DNA of 64,000 bases, taken from assembly GCF_963082495.1 (NCBI RefSeq), contig NZ_CAUJAN010000002.1:62001-126000 (forward strand), in the 5' to 3' direction. Each line of letters starts with the position of its first letter. The stretch's first letter is position 1. Both the position numbers and the translations under genes were made by a program. Origin of the DNA: Methanobrevibacter sp. V74. Its GTDB lineage: Archaea > Methanobacteriota > Methanobacteria > Methanobacteriales > Methanobacteriaceae. The notes under the pieces were generated by a model that was given only the letters and a program-made list of their open reading frames with translations, had not been told where the DNA came from and did no database searches. Positions 17,914 through 27,459 of this stretch are shown here, piece after piece.

Positions 17914-18606
17914 ATGGCAGAATTAAGATATAGGGCAGGAAATATTACAAACCCCAGAGTCCATAAAATTGGAATAATAGCACTTGGATCACATCTAGAA
18001 AATCATGGTCCCGCCCTCCCAATTGATACCGATGCTAAAATAGGAGCGCATATTGCTTTTCAATCTTCACTTTTAACCGGTGCTAAATTTTTAGGAATAA
18101 TCTTTCCTGCTTATGAACTGGACAGCATTGACCATGGAGTGCATGTTTCCCTTGACGTATTAAAAAAAAATGTTACTGCTACATTAAATCAGGCAAAAGA
18201 ATTCTTAGATATTGAAAAGGTTGTTATCGTAAATGCACATGGGGGAAACATCCCATTAATAGGTGAATTATGGGATATTGAGGATAAAACCGGTTTAACA
18301 ATTACATTTAACAATAAAGTAATATCTTCCGAAGGCCCTCATGGAGGAAGCGGTGAATTATCAATGGCAAAAGTTTTAGGCATTGTCAATGAGGAGGAAG
18401 TTATAAATCAGGCAAACGTCAATGAATATGAAGAAATTGGCCTATACGGATTTAAAAAAGCCCGTCATGATGATCCAAACATTGATAAAGGTGCAAGAGA
18501 CATCGAAGAAAATGGCGTTTATGTTGATGAAGAATATGGAAATAGATTATTTAGCTTAGCTATTAATTCTGTACTATTAGATGTTGAAAAATTATTAGAT
18601 TTTTAG
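17914..18606 (+). CDS. arfB: FAPy deformylase of the archaeal riboflavin/F420 pathway (creatininase family)
   Basis: 230 residues. Metal-binding motifs of the creatininase family are intact: GSHLENHGPALPIDTD (about 26-41), DSIDHGVHVS, NAHGGN (about 108-113) and the Glu/His-rich SSEGPHGGSGELSMA. The enzyme removes formate from 2-amino-5-formylamino-6-ribosylaminopyrimidinone phosphate, the step after archaeal GTP cyclohydrolase III, feeding riboflavin and the methanogenic cofactor F420. The start ATG lies 9 bases after the PUA gene stop. Confidence 0.92.
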   Translation: MAELRYRAGNITNPRVHKIGIIALGSHLENHGPALPIDTDAKIGAHIAFQSSLLTGAKFLGIIFPAYELDSIDHGVHVSLDVLKKNVTATLNQAKEFLDIEKVVIVNAHGGNIPLIGELWDIEDKTGLTITFNNKVISSEGPHGGSGELSMAKVLGIVNEEEVINQANVNEYEEIGLYGFKKARHDDPNIDKGARDIEENGVYVDEEYGNRLFSLAINSVLLDVEKLLDF

Positions 18607-18624
18607 AAAAAATAAAAAAAAAGA

Positions 18625-19026
18625 TCAATCATCGTTTTTATCATCATCATCTGTATAATCATCATTTGATGAAGGCTTTTGGTCTGAAGAATCCTTATTT
18701 TGAGTCTTATCTTTAGTTGTTTTAACATCCGATGATGGATTATTGCTGGAACTATCATCCTTAGTTGTTTCAACATTAAAGTTATCATTATCAGAAGAGG
18801 AATAACCATTACTTGAATAATCCTTATATTCCTGATAACCGTAACTTTCACTACTATCAGTTGTATCATTTGTAATAGCTGAAAGATTATCTAGAATTCC
18901 TCCAGATTCGGTTTTATTAGGCAATATTGAAATTTGTCCAGTCATAGATGCGAAAACACTTGCAAAACAAAATGCAAGAATTGCAACTATAAATATTACC
19001 AAAACTGTAGCAGATCTGCTTGTCAT
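18625..19026 (-). CDS. Membrane-anchored low-complexity protein
   Basis: 133 residues. An N-terminal hydrophobic helix (ATVLVIFIVAILAFCFASVFASM) is followed by a long Ser/Asp/Asn/Thr/Lys-rich tail without secondary-structure signals (SSDNDNFNVETTKDDSSSNN and similar), ending in an acidic patch. It is most likely anchored in the membrane with the tail outside, as in other Methanobrevibacter surface proteins. It is convergent with arfB and divergent from the YigZ gene. No family recognised. Confidence 0.65.
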   Translation of the reverse strand: MTSRSATVLVIFIVAILAFCFASVFASMTGQISILPNKTESGGILDNLSAITNDTTDSSESYGYQEYKDYSSNGYSSSDNDNFNVETTKDDSSSNNPSSDVKTTKDKTQNKDSSDQKPSSNDDYTDDDDKNDD

Positions 19027-19093
19027 AATTATCCTTAGTTAAAAATTAATTAAGTTTAATATGTTTAATAAAATATATAAATATATTGATATA

Positions 19094-19693
19094 ATGAAAA
19101 CTATTAAAAAACCTGTGCAAAGTGAAATAAACATTAAAAAATCACAGTTCATATGTTCTGTTTATCCAACGAAAAATAAAAAAGAGTCAAAAGAAATTAT
19201 TCGGAAATTAAACCAGAAATATAATGATGCTACCCATAATTGTACTGCTTATATTGTTGAAGATGGAGAAGGATTTGATGATGATGGGGAACCTGGTGGA
19301 ACTGCAGGCAAACCAATGATTAATGTTTTAAGAAAAAATGAACTGCACAATATCACCATAATTGTTACAAGATATTTTGGTGGAATCAAACTGGGTGCTG
19401 GCGGACTTGTAAGAGCATATTCAAAATCAGTTTTAGAAGCAATTAAGGAAGTTGAAATTGTTGAAATTGAGCAATATGATGTTTATGAACTTATTTTTGA
19501 ATATTCAGATATTAAATTAGTTGATATGGAAGTTAGAAATAATTCCCTTGAAAATATTGATAAAGATTACTCAGATACTGTAAGATATGATGTCATATCA
19601 AAAGATAATAGAGACATTAGGAAAATATTTGAGAAATATTCTGGTAAAATAAGAGTTGATTTTAAAAATAAACAATTTTTAGAAAAAATTTAA
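19094..19693 (+). CDS. YigZ/IMPACT-family protein
   Basis: 199 residues from the ATG at 19094; an earlier in-frame ATG at 19061 adds 11 residues not seen in the family. The IMPACT domain is clear: KKSQFICSVYPTKNKKES, NDATHNCTAYIV, DDGEPGGTAGKPM (about 68-80), VTRYFGGIKLGAGGLVRAYS (about 96-115). A C-terminal alpha/beta domain (DUF1949-like) follows. Eukaryotic relatives modulate the Gcn1/Gcn2 translation control; the archaeal role is unknown. A hairpin follows the stop. Confidence 0.9.
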   Translation: MKTIKKPVQSEINIKKSQFICSVYPTKNKKESKEIIRKLNQKYNDATHNCTAYIVEDGEGFDDDGEPGGTAGKPMINVLRKNELHNITIIVTRYFGGIKLGAGGLVRAYSKSVLEAIKEVEIVEIEQYDVYELIFEYSDIKLVDMEVRNNSLENIDKDYSDTVRYDVISKDNRDIRKIFEKYSGKIRVDFKNKQFLEKI

Positions 19694-19698
19694 AAAAT

Positions 19699-19717
19699 GA
19701 AGAACTTACGGTTCTTC
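19699..19717 (+). terminator. Hairpin after the YigZ-family gene
   Basis: GAAGAAC-TTACG-GTTCTTC, a perfect 7-bp stem with a 5-base loop starting five bases after the stop codon, followed by AT-rich sequence. Confidence 0.5.
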
Positions 19718-19826
19718 TAAATTTGTTATGGATATCCCACAAACGAACATACACAATTTTTAGGCAATCCGTCTTAATCTAAAACGAAACACAAACTTTG
19801 CAAAAATAAGTCATGTGAAATTATAT

Positions 19827-19946
19827 TTATTCGATTTTTTCAAACATGTCAGCAGTTGCACCGCACATAGGGCATTTGTAATCTGCTGGAAGTTCATCAA
19901 ACTCATCAGTTACAAAACCGCATAATTTACATCTAAATTTTGCCAT
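19827..19946 (-). CDS. Short rubredoxin-like protein
   Basis: 39 residues: MAKFRCKLCGFVTDEF, then CPMCGATADMFEKIE. Two Cys-x-x-Cys pairs at about residues 6/9 and 25/28 form a rubredoxin iron site. The spacing between them is shorter than in classical rubredoxin (about 52 residues), like the desulforedoxin-like minimal forms. Role: electron transfer, commonly to oxidative-stress enzymes in anaerobes. GGAG precedes the ATG and a separate TATA box lies about 50 bases upstream, so it can be expressed apart from the upstream rubredoxin. Confidence 0.9.
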   Translation of the reverse strand: MAKFRCKLCGFVTDEFDELPADYKCPMCGATADMFEKIE

Positions 19947-19993
19947 AATAACAATCTCCTTAAAATTTTTCAATACTAGTAAATATATAATTA

Positions 19994-20006
19994 GTTATAT
20001 ATAAAA
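19994..20006 (-). promoter_or_regulatory. TATA-box promoter of the short rubredoxin gene
   Basis: TTTTATATATAAC on the minus strand between the two rubredoxin genes, about 48-60 bases before the ATG at 19946. Confidence 0.5.
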
Positions 20007-20168
20007 CTAATCAATTTTTTCAAACATCGCCTTAGGCATTTTACATTTTGGACATTTAAAAGAAGAGGGCAAATCATCAAATTTAGTTCCGGCAGGAATA
20101 TTCAATCCTTCTTCAATATCGTCTTCATCAAAAACATAACCGCAAATTTTACATTTATATTTAGCCAT
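20007..20168 (-). CDS. Rubredoxin
   Basis: 53 residues with CKICGYVFDEDD at about 6-17 and CPKCKMP at about 39-45. The classical spacing and the intermediate hydrophobic/acidic segment (GLNIPAGTKFDDLP) define a true rubredoxin carrying one iron on four cysteines. In the second pair the usual Gly after CxxC is replaced by Lys. GGAG lies upstream of the ATG. The acyltransferase gene ends 18 bases downstream of... its neighbour on the same strand, so readthrough from it is possible. Confidence 0.93.
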   Translation of the reverse strand: MAKYKCKICGYVFDEDDIEEGLNIPAGTKFDDLPSSFKCPKCKMPKAMFEKID

Positions 20169-20186
20169 AGTATAATCTCCAAACCT

Positions 20187-20996
20187 TTAGAATCTATTAG
20201 GAACTTTTAAGTGATCTGGAAGTGGTTTAATACGAGCAGGTGTTCCAATAGCTAAATAAAATGGTGGAACAGAATGAATTACAATAGCTCCAGCAGCAAC
20301 AATAGAACCTTCTCCAACTTCAACATTAGATAAAAATGTAGTGTTGCCCCCTATTGAAGCTCCTCGTCTGACTTTAGGTCCTTGAAGTTCATAATTAATC
20401 CTTACAGGATATTTATCATTAGTAAAACAAGCACAAGGTCCAATAAACACATTATCTTCAATTATAGAGTTAGTTGGAATATATACATTAGATTGAATGC
20501 TGACATCATTTCCAATAATCACATCTCCTTCAATAACAGTATTAGTTCCAATTAAAACATCATCCCCAATATTGGTGTTTTCACGGATAACAACATTATG
20601 TCCTGTTCTGAAATTATCTCCAATAATTACATCATTATAAATAATGGAATTTGACCTAATTGTGTAGTTTTTACCAATCACTGGCGGTTTTGAGTTTGGA
20701 GAATATTCAACACCAAACTGAATATTTTGATTTTTTGGAAAATCTAACTCTGGTTTTGAGTAATCCCGTTGAATAGATTCTCTTTCTATTTGAGGCCTTT
20801 CATAAATAATTTCAGTTGGCTCTTCTCTTGGAGGATGAGTATAGAAATTATCTTGTTCTGGTGTAACCTCACGTTGACGGTAAACTGTTCTAGGTGCTGG
20901 CTGAGGTTCTTGAGAGTGCATACGATACTTATCATCATATGGATTTTCTCTATTTTTGGATTGTTTATCATCAAGAGTTTGTGAAAATCTAACCAT
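20187..20996 (-). CDS. Left-handed beta-helix (hexapeptide) acyltransferase with a disordered N-terminus
   Basis: 269 residues. Residues 1 to about 90 are charged, Gln/Pro/Arg-rich and probably disordered. From about 95 onward there are many hexapeptide repeats ([30 protein letters not shown] in successive turns), [14 protein letters not shown] with an aromatic loop, then [24 protein letters not shown] and [13 protein letters not shown] at the end. This resembles WbpD-type sugar N-acetyltransferases that act in surface polysaccharide or glycan synthesis. The N-terminal extension is unusual. Upstream TATA box at about 21059-21068. Confidence 0.85.
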   Translation of the reverse strand: MVRFSQTLDDKQSKNRENPYDDKYRMHSQEPQPAPRTVYRQREVTPEQDNFYTHPPREEPTEIIYERPQIERESIQRDYSKPELDFPKNQNIQFGVEYSPNSKPPVIGKNYTIRSNSIIYNDVIIGDNFRTGHNVVIRENTNIGDDVLIGTNTVIEGDVIIGNDVSIQSNVYIPTNSIIEDNVFIGPCACFTNDKYPVRINYELQGPKVRRGASIGGNTTFLSNVEVGEGSIVAAGAIVIHSVPPFYLAIGTPARIKPLPDHLKVPNRF

Positions 20997-21058
20997 ATTA
21001 TCAAACCTTCATTTAATCAAATTTAATTTGTTAATGAGATCATATATGTTGTTAATTA

Positions 21059-21068
21059 GTATATATAT
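21059..21068 (-). promoter_or_regulatory. TATA-box promoter of the hexapeptide acyltransferase gene
   Basis: TAATATATAT-type motif on the minus strand, about 63 bases before the ATG at 20996; a GAAGGTTTGAT segment lies nearer the start. Confidence 0.4.
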
Positions 21069-21086
21069 TAACTGGTTTGAAGATTC

Positions 21087-22006
21087 CTATTTTTTTATTG
21101 TTATTTTGTTGGTTGTTTTTTGTTTTTGGTATGTTGTTGTTATTTTGTGTTTTCCTGTTTTTAGGTTTGTTATTTTTACTGTTGCATATCCTTTTTTGTT
21201 TGTTTTTGCTGTGTATGTTTTTCTTTTGATTTTGAATTTGATTTTTTTGTTTGTTTGTGGTTTTCCTTTTGTGTTTATGAGTTTTGCTGTGTAAAATTTT
21301 ATTGTTTTTGTTTTCTTTTTTATTATGTTTTTTGTTATTAGGGTTGGTTTTATTTTTATTTGGTTTATTGTTTTATAATTTTTGTATATTGTTGTTATTG
21401 TGTATTTTCCAGGTTTTAGAGTTAGTTTTATTGTTGCATATCCGTTTTTGTTTGTTTTTGTTTTTATTGTTTTTTTGTTAATTTTGAATATTATTCTCTC
21501 GTCGGCTTTAATTGGTTTGTTATTTTTTCCTATTATCTGGATTTTATAGTTTATTTTCTCTTGGTAGTACATGCTCATGTTTATGTTTTTTGTAAATGGG
21601 TTTATGATTTGAATTTTATTGGTTGTTGTGCTTTTGTTGTGTTTTATTGTTCCTTCATATTTTGCTATGATTTCATGTGTTCCTATCTTTTTTAGCTCTA
21701 TATTAATTACCACAACCCCATTTTCGTTTGTCTGCAAGGTTGTTGTTTTTCCGTTGAATTTTATTTTAATTGTTTCGTTTGGTAATGGCTTGTTGTTGGA
21801 ATCTGTTAATTTTACTTGATACTGTTGTATGTCATTGTAGTACATTCCTATGTTTGTTCCGGTTAATGTGGTATTAAGTACAATTAAACTATTATTTCCA
21901 ATCGGATAATTATGGGTTACAATATTTGAATTATCAGAAAAGCTAACTGATGCATCTGAATTACTATTAACACTAATTAATAAATTATCCCTAATTATAT
22001 TATTTT
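21087..22006 (-). repeat. Long direct repeat, copy in ALP1
   Basis: About 920 bases encoding the last beta-helix turns and all Ig-like repeats are nearly identical to 23504-24448 in ALP2. The length difference of 25 bases is explained by a 19-base tandem duplication, a 6-base insertion and two 3-base indels. Confidence 0.85.
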
Positions 22007-23485
22007 GGGCTGTATCAGATAATATAATTGTATATTTTTCTGTGGAATTAATAAAATTGTTTATTATTCTAATATTAAAAGCATCATAGTTTAATGTTAT
22101 TTTTCCAGTAATATTGTTGTTTGTTATATTAATTTCCCAGATATTGAAATGTTTATTTTCTAGATTGCCTGAAATATTATTAAATTTTAGATTATGAAAA
22201 CCACCATTTCCAAAGCTTATATTACCTAGTATGGTAGAATTTTTTAATGAACAATGAAAACTATTAATTTTAACTCCTTTTTTTATAAAACAATTGTAAG
22301 CTGTTGCATTATACTCATTCCCATTTAATTCTAACATGTTAATTGTTGTATTATAAACTATGCTTTCACTAACAAATAAATCATTTAATGTATTATTATA
22401 AGCTTCTGATTTATTAAGAATTATTAGATTTTCTATTGTATTATTATATATAATGGAAGATATTGCAGTTATTTCTCCATTATTTAATATATTGTTGCGT
22501 ATAATACTATTAATACAACATATTTTAGGGTTATGAAAATCAATAGCAGTATTGTTTTCAACTAAAGTATTATGCCCATTTACCATTATAATTGTTTTTC
22601 CTAATTGAGATTCATCAGCAAAAAATTTGTTATTTGTAATATTATTATTAAAATTGTAATTTGATGAATCATAAACTTCAGAATCATAATATAAATATAT
22701 TGGACTGTCTGCATTGTCATCCAGTTCAAATGTATTATTATGTATAATGCAATTGTTTGTCATATTAAGAAACAATGTATATGTTCCATAAAAATTTTTT
22801 TTGTAAAAAAATAATTGTCTTTAATTGTGATGTGTGTCGAATTATCAAAAATTGATATGACACTATAACCTATTCTTTGATTTTCAACAATTACACTGAT
22901 ATTGTTTAATGTAATATAACTGGTATTGTTTAGATATATTTGGGAGTTATGGAATGTGATTCCAGTGATATTTGTTGAAAATCCTTCTCTGCAGATGGTA
23001 ATATGATTTCCGGGGATTTCAGCATTTTTACCTTGGGCAGTTGTGTTCATATCAATGTATGCATCATGGGTTGTTGAAATTATATTTATTGGTTTTGTTA
23101 TATTCATTATAAATGATTCATTTTCATTTGCTATGAATTTTCCCTGGAAGTCTAAGGTTGCTCCAGATGCTACATCCTCTTTTAATAACCCATTCTCATC
23201 AAAGTAATCATGAAAAGTTTGGTTTGTTACAATATAATCTAAATTATTTCTTTGTGTTTCATTTAAATTTAATATGGTGTTTTGATCTATATTATCTTTT
23301 CTTGCATTATTCTTATTTTCTAATATTTTAATTTCATCAATATTTTCCATTTGATTAATTTCTATTTGAGATTTAATTAAATTATTATTGTTAGTTGCAT
23401 TATCATCATTTGCATAAACAACACTTGTTAACGTTATTAATATTATTAAAGAAATAAGTATAAAACATATATTTTTAAATTTCAT
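21087..23485 (-). CDS. Adhesin-like surface protein (ALP1), interrupted by one frameshift
   Basis: Two frames make one gene. 22760-23485 encodes a signal peptide (ICFILISLIILITLTSVVYA), the conserved TFHDYFDENGLLKEDV block and the start of a parallel beta-helix. 21087-22775 continues the beta-helix, then three Ig-like (invasin/Big_1) repeats, ending in a very Lys-rich tail. The frames join at an A8 run on the minus strand (plus 22795-22802); one extra A would restore TKKNFYGTYTLFLNM. No LPXTG motif; the basic tail may hold the protein to the pseudomurein wall or membrane. Only 18 bases separate its start from the end of ALP2, with GGTG as ribosome binding site. It may be phase-variable or decayed. 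Confidence 0.8.
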
Positions 23486-23503
23486 TTTAGCACCATTTTT
23501 CTT

Positions 23504-24448
23504 CTATTTTTTTATTGTTATTTTGTTGGTTGTTTTTTGTTTTTGGTATGTTGTTGTTATTTTGTGTTTTCCTGTTTTTAGGTTTGTTATTTTTACTGTT
23601 GCATATCCTTTTTTGTTTGTTTTTGCTGTGTATGTTTTTCTTTTGATTTTGAATTTGATTTTTTTGTTTGTTTGTGGTTTTCCTTTTGTGTTTATGAGTT
23701 TTGCTGTGAATTTTATTGTTTTTGTTTTCTTTTTTATTATGTTTTTTGTTATTAGGGTTGGTTTTATTTTTATTTGGTTTATTGTTTTATAATTTTTGTA
23801 TATTGTTGTTATTGGAATTGTGTATTTTCCAGGTTTTAGAGTATTTTCCAGGTTTTAGAGTTAGTTTTATTGTTGCATATCCGTTTTTGTTTGTTTTTGT
23901 TTTTATTGTTTTTTTGTTAATTTTGAATATTATTGTTTCGTCGGCTTTTATTGGTTTGTTGTTTTTTCCTATTATCTGGATTTTATAGTTTATTTTCTCT
24001 TGGTAGTACATGCTCATGTTTATGTTTTTTGTAAATGGGTTTATGATTTGAATTTTGTTGGTTGTTGTGCTTTTGTTGTGTTTTATTGTTCCTTCATATT
24101 TTGCTATGATTTCATGTGTTCCTATCTTTTTTAGTTCTATATTAATTATCGCGACTCCATTTTTGTCTGTCTGCAAGGTTGTTGTTTTTCCGTTGAATTT
24201 TATTTTAATTGTTTCGTTTGGTAATGGCTTGTTGTTGGAATCTGTTAATTTTACTTGATACTGTTGTATGTCATTGTAGTACATTCCTATGTTTGTTCCG
24301 GTTAATGTGGTATTAAGTACAATTAAACTATTATTGGGTCCAATCGGATAATTATGGGTTACAATATTTGAATTATCAGAAAAGCTAACTGATGCATCTG
24401 AATTACTATTAGCACTAATTAATAAATTATCCCTAATTATATTATTTT
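23504..24448 (-). repeat. Long direct repeat, copy in ALP2
   Basis: Second copy of the repeat described for 21087-22006, in the same orientation and about 2.4 kb away. Another shared block, about 190 bases, encodes the N-terminal TFHDYFDE region (around 23035-23225 and 25475-25665). Confidence 0.85.
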
Positions 24449-25871
24449 TAGAATTTCTTAACAAAATTATTGTATAATTTTGTGTTGTAGTGATATTATT
24501 ATTAATAATGCTATTTTTTGAAGATGAATATAATGTAATAGAACCGAAAATAATATTAGAAATTAAATTATTATTTCCCAGTTCTTCGTTTATTGTAATA
24601 TTGCCTTTAATTGTTGAATTTTTAACGAGATTCATAGACCCAAGTAAAAGATTATTCTTTATTATACATTTATTAAGTGTTCCATTACTTAATGTTGCAT
24701 TTTTATTAATAGTATTGTTATATGCAATACCCTCATAAACATATAATTCATTTACAATATTGTTATATGCGATACCTTGAAGTATTAATTTGTTTGCAGT
24801 ATTGTTATGTGCAGTTCCAGTTTTATCAACAATAAGATTTCCACCAATTATTTTATTATTATATCCAGTTGAATTTTCATCAATGCATATGGAAGCGGAT
24901 CTTGTTAAAATATTATTTCTAACAATTCCAGATATTCCTGAATTAATTCCACTATCCCCAATATAATCAACTGTATTATTTTCAATTAAATTATACCATC
25001 CAAATACTTTTAAAGGTATGCAAATACCAGATGGTGGATCAGTACCATAAATTCTATTATTTGTAATGTTATTGTAAATGTTAAATTTTATCCCCTCTGG
25101 AATAAATACATTATAATGATTTAAATATAGTATATTACCTGCAAATCCAATTCCCCTTATTGTATTATTGTCTATTGTACAATAATTTGCCCATGAAAGA
25201 ACTAACGAACTAGAACCTCCGTTATTTTGTGTTGAAAAATAACTATTTCTCACTGTGATATAGGTTGAATTTTCACGAATTGCTATAACACCAACACCAG
25301 ATCCCACTCTTTGATTTTCGACAATGACACTAATATTATTTAGAGTCACATAATTTGTGTTTGCTAACCATAATTGCGTATTATGAAATTTGATTCCAGA
25401 TACGTTTGTTCCAGAACCCCCATTATGAATAGCAAAACTATTCCCCACATATTCTCCAAAATAATTTCCAGCAGTCGTGTTCATATCAATGTATGCATCA
25501 TGGGTTGTTGAAATTATATTTATTGGTTTTGTTATATTTATTATAAATGATTCATTTTCATTTGCTATGAATTTTCCCTGAAAGTCTAAGGTTGCTCCAG
25601 ATGCTACATCCTCTTTTAATAACCCCTTCTCATCAAAGTAATCATGAAAAGTTTGGTTCGTTACGATATTATCTAAATTCTTATTTTTTATATTTTCTTG
25701 ATTTTTTTCTATTAGTGTTATTTCATTATAATATTCATTTATTTCAATTTTAGGATTTATACAAACACAATTGTTAGTTGTATGGTTATCAGTTGCATAA
25801 ACAACACTTGTTAATGAAATAATTATTATTAAAAATATACTAATAAAAAAATATATATTTTTTAATTTCAT
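23504..25871 (-). CDS. Adhesin-like surface protein (ALP2), C-terminus lost by a 19-bp tandem duplication
   Basis: The open frame 23787-25871 (694 residues) has a signal peptide (IYFFISIFLIIIISLTSVVYA), the TFHDYFDEKGLLKEDV block, a long right-handed beta-helix rich in Asn and Thr, and one and a half Ig-like repeats. It then runs out of frame after KPGKY because of a 19-base tandem duplication at 23822-23859. The lost tail (Ig repeat 3 and Lys-rich end) still exists in another frame down to a stop at 23504-23506, nearly identical to ALP1. A TATA box lies 37 bases upstream and AGGGG is the ribosome binding site. The truncated product could be secreted but not retained. Confidence 0.8.
23822..23859. 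repeat. 19-bp tandem duplication disrupting ALP2
   Basis: GTATTTTCCAGGTTTTAGA occurs twice without spacer. ALP1 has a single copy at the matching place. Removing one unit restores the ALP2 reading frame into its Lys-rich C-terminus. Confidence 0.9.
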
Positions 25872-25907
25872 TATTAAAACCCCTATAATCTAAACTTATA
25901 GTAAATG

Positions 25908-25919
25908 TTTTATATAAAT
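25908..25919 (-). promoter_or_regulatory. TATA-box promoter of the ALP2-ALP1 unit
   Basis: TTTATATAAAAC on the minus strand, 37-48 bases upstream of the ALP2 ATG. ALP1 follows with no room for its own promoter, so both probably share it. Confidence 0.5.
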
Positions 25920-25941
25920 TTGTCTTTAATAATATTCATGA

Positions 25942-27281
25942 CTCTTTCAAAAACTTTGTTGATTTTCAAAATCCTTTTTGCGATTGTCATTCCAAATTAA
26001 ATCTCTGCGATAGATTCGTTTTAAAACACCTCGTTTGGTCTTGAATGTTCTTTTTCTAGATTTTGGCATTGTTTTTTGGAAGGCATTTTCAATTTTGTTA
26101 CTTGTTTTTTCAATTCGTTTATCTTTTAAGTGATGAATAAAGCTTTTATATCGAGGAGTGATTGATTTTCTGATTATTTTGTAAATAACTGGATGAAAAT
26201 CATCTTTGCGATAAATTAAAGATTGTACTTCATTTTTGAATTCATCGTAATCATTTAAATCGAATAAATCTTTGATTATTTTCAGTTGTTTGCGGCATTC
26301 TTGATATTCTTCGTCAGAAATGAGATTTTTATCTTTAAAAGTTTTTAATTGTTTATTTTAAACTTTTTTTAGTATGGAAAATACATAATTGGTGTTTAAA
26401 ACCTAGTTTTGGTATAATTGAGGCATATTTTTTATCTAAATCTGTTGTGATTGCAATTTTATTTTTATTTACTGTAGATTCTCTTAAAAACTTCTCAACA
26501 GTGTTTTCATCTTCAGTATCGTAAATTGCATCGGCTACGATGCAATTTGAAATTGAATCAAGTAAGGTGTGTCGATATTTCCATTCTCCATTGATTTTTA
26601 TCCATTCTACATCAAAGACATAATATCCCGAGCAACGACCTAAATCAAATTCTAAAATGTTTTCATCAACAAAAAGCCAATTTTCAATCGTTTGATGTGA
26701 AACTGTTATTCCAAAGAATTTTTTAAAAGATTTACAAACATTTTTCAAGCTTCCCAGATAATCTGAAATTAAATGCTCTGATTTACTTTTCAATTCATTC
26801 GTAAAATTACTGTTTTTATCAACAAGACTTGTTAAATCAGTTTGAAAGGTTTTACCACAACGTTTACAAATATAACGCTGAACTTTCACCTTAGTTTTGC
26901 CTATTTCTTTAAATACTAATGTTCTTTTTGTAAAACCATATTTAACTACATGACGAGTTCCACAATGAGGGCATCGAGCTAAACTCATTTTAAAATACGG
27001 AACATCCTTCTTAAAACTCAAATCAAAAGATTTCAGAGCCTTTTGACAGGATTTAAAAATTTTCACAAAACGAGGATCTGAAAGGACAAATCCATCATTA
27101 AAATCACAAAATATATATTGTTTAACATCTAAAATACTATTTGGAGTATTTATTTTTTTATTAGGCATAATAAAAACTTTTACTCCACCTATTTATTAAA
27201 TTTAACTATTTTTAGACAAAATTAAAAATTCCAAACTAATTTTCATCAAAAAATTTCAAATCAACAAAGTTTTTGAAAGAG
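25942..27281. mobile_element. Insertion sequence with perfect 24-bp terminal inverted repeats
   Basis: The ends (25942-25965 and 27258-27281) are perfect 24-bp inverted repeats starting CTCTTTCAAAAACTTTGTTG. Length about 1.34 kb; it holds one transposase gene on the minus strand. Just outside the right end, 16 bases of the terminus (AGTTTTTGAAAGAGCC) are repeated in tandem. The element sits between the promoter of ALP2 and that of ALP3. The same terminal motif appears at 9075-9090. Related to elements of Methanobrevibacter, but I cannot name the family reliably. Confidence 0.88.
25947..27168 (-). pseudogene. Transposase of the 25942-27281 element, split by one frameshift
   Basis: Frame one (26353-27168, 271 residues) has an N-terminal CPHCGTRHVVKYG and CKRCGKTF zinc ribbon, a helix-turn-helix-like region (GITVSHQTIENWL), the first catalytic Asp in YYVFDVEWIKINGEWKYRH and the second in ITTDLDKKYASII. 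Frame two continues with NKQLKTFKDKNL and carries NKIENAFQK with the catalytic Glu, ending inside the left terminal repeat. One extra A in an A-run near 26353 separates them. The rest is intact, so the inactivation is recent, or the shift is programmed. RNase H-fold DDE enzyme of the MULE/ISL3-like kind. Confidence 0.82.
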
Positions 27282-27400
27282 CCAGTTTTTGAAAGAGCCT
27301 TAAATATTTATATAATATCAGGTTAAATATTATAGTGTACAATCCAAAAGTAATAAATAATTTTTTTTTATAGTATACTTTTAAAATCATTTTCTACAAA

Positions 27401-27409
27401 AAATATATG
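27401..27409 (+). promoter_or_regulatory. TATA-box candidate for ALP3
   Basis: AAATATATG on the plus strand, about 50 bases before the ATG at 27460. A GGAG site lies ten bases before the ATG. The inserted element ends about 120 bases upstream. Confidence 0.4.
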
Positions 27410-27459
27410 TTTAAAATAAAAATTGGAGAATTATTAAAATTAAATGGAGACGAAATGAT

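Noticed and set aside
21087-21600. Hydrophobic plus-strand frames opposite the adhesin C-termini
   Set aside because: They are complements of Lys/Thr/Ile-rich coding sequence, which always gives Phe/Leu/Val-rich antisense frames; the minus strand holds the Ig-like repeats.
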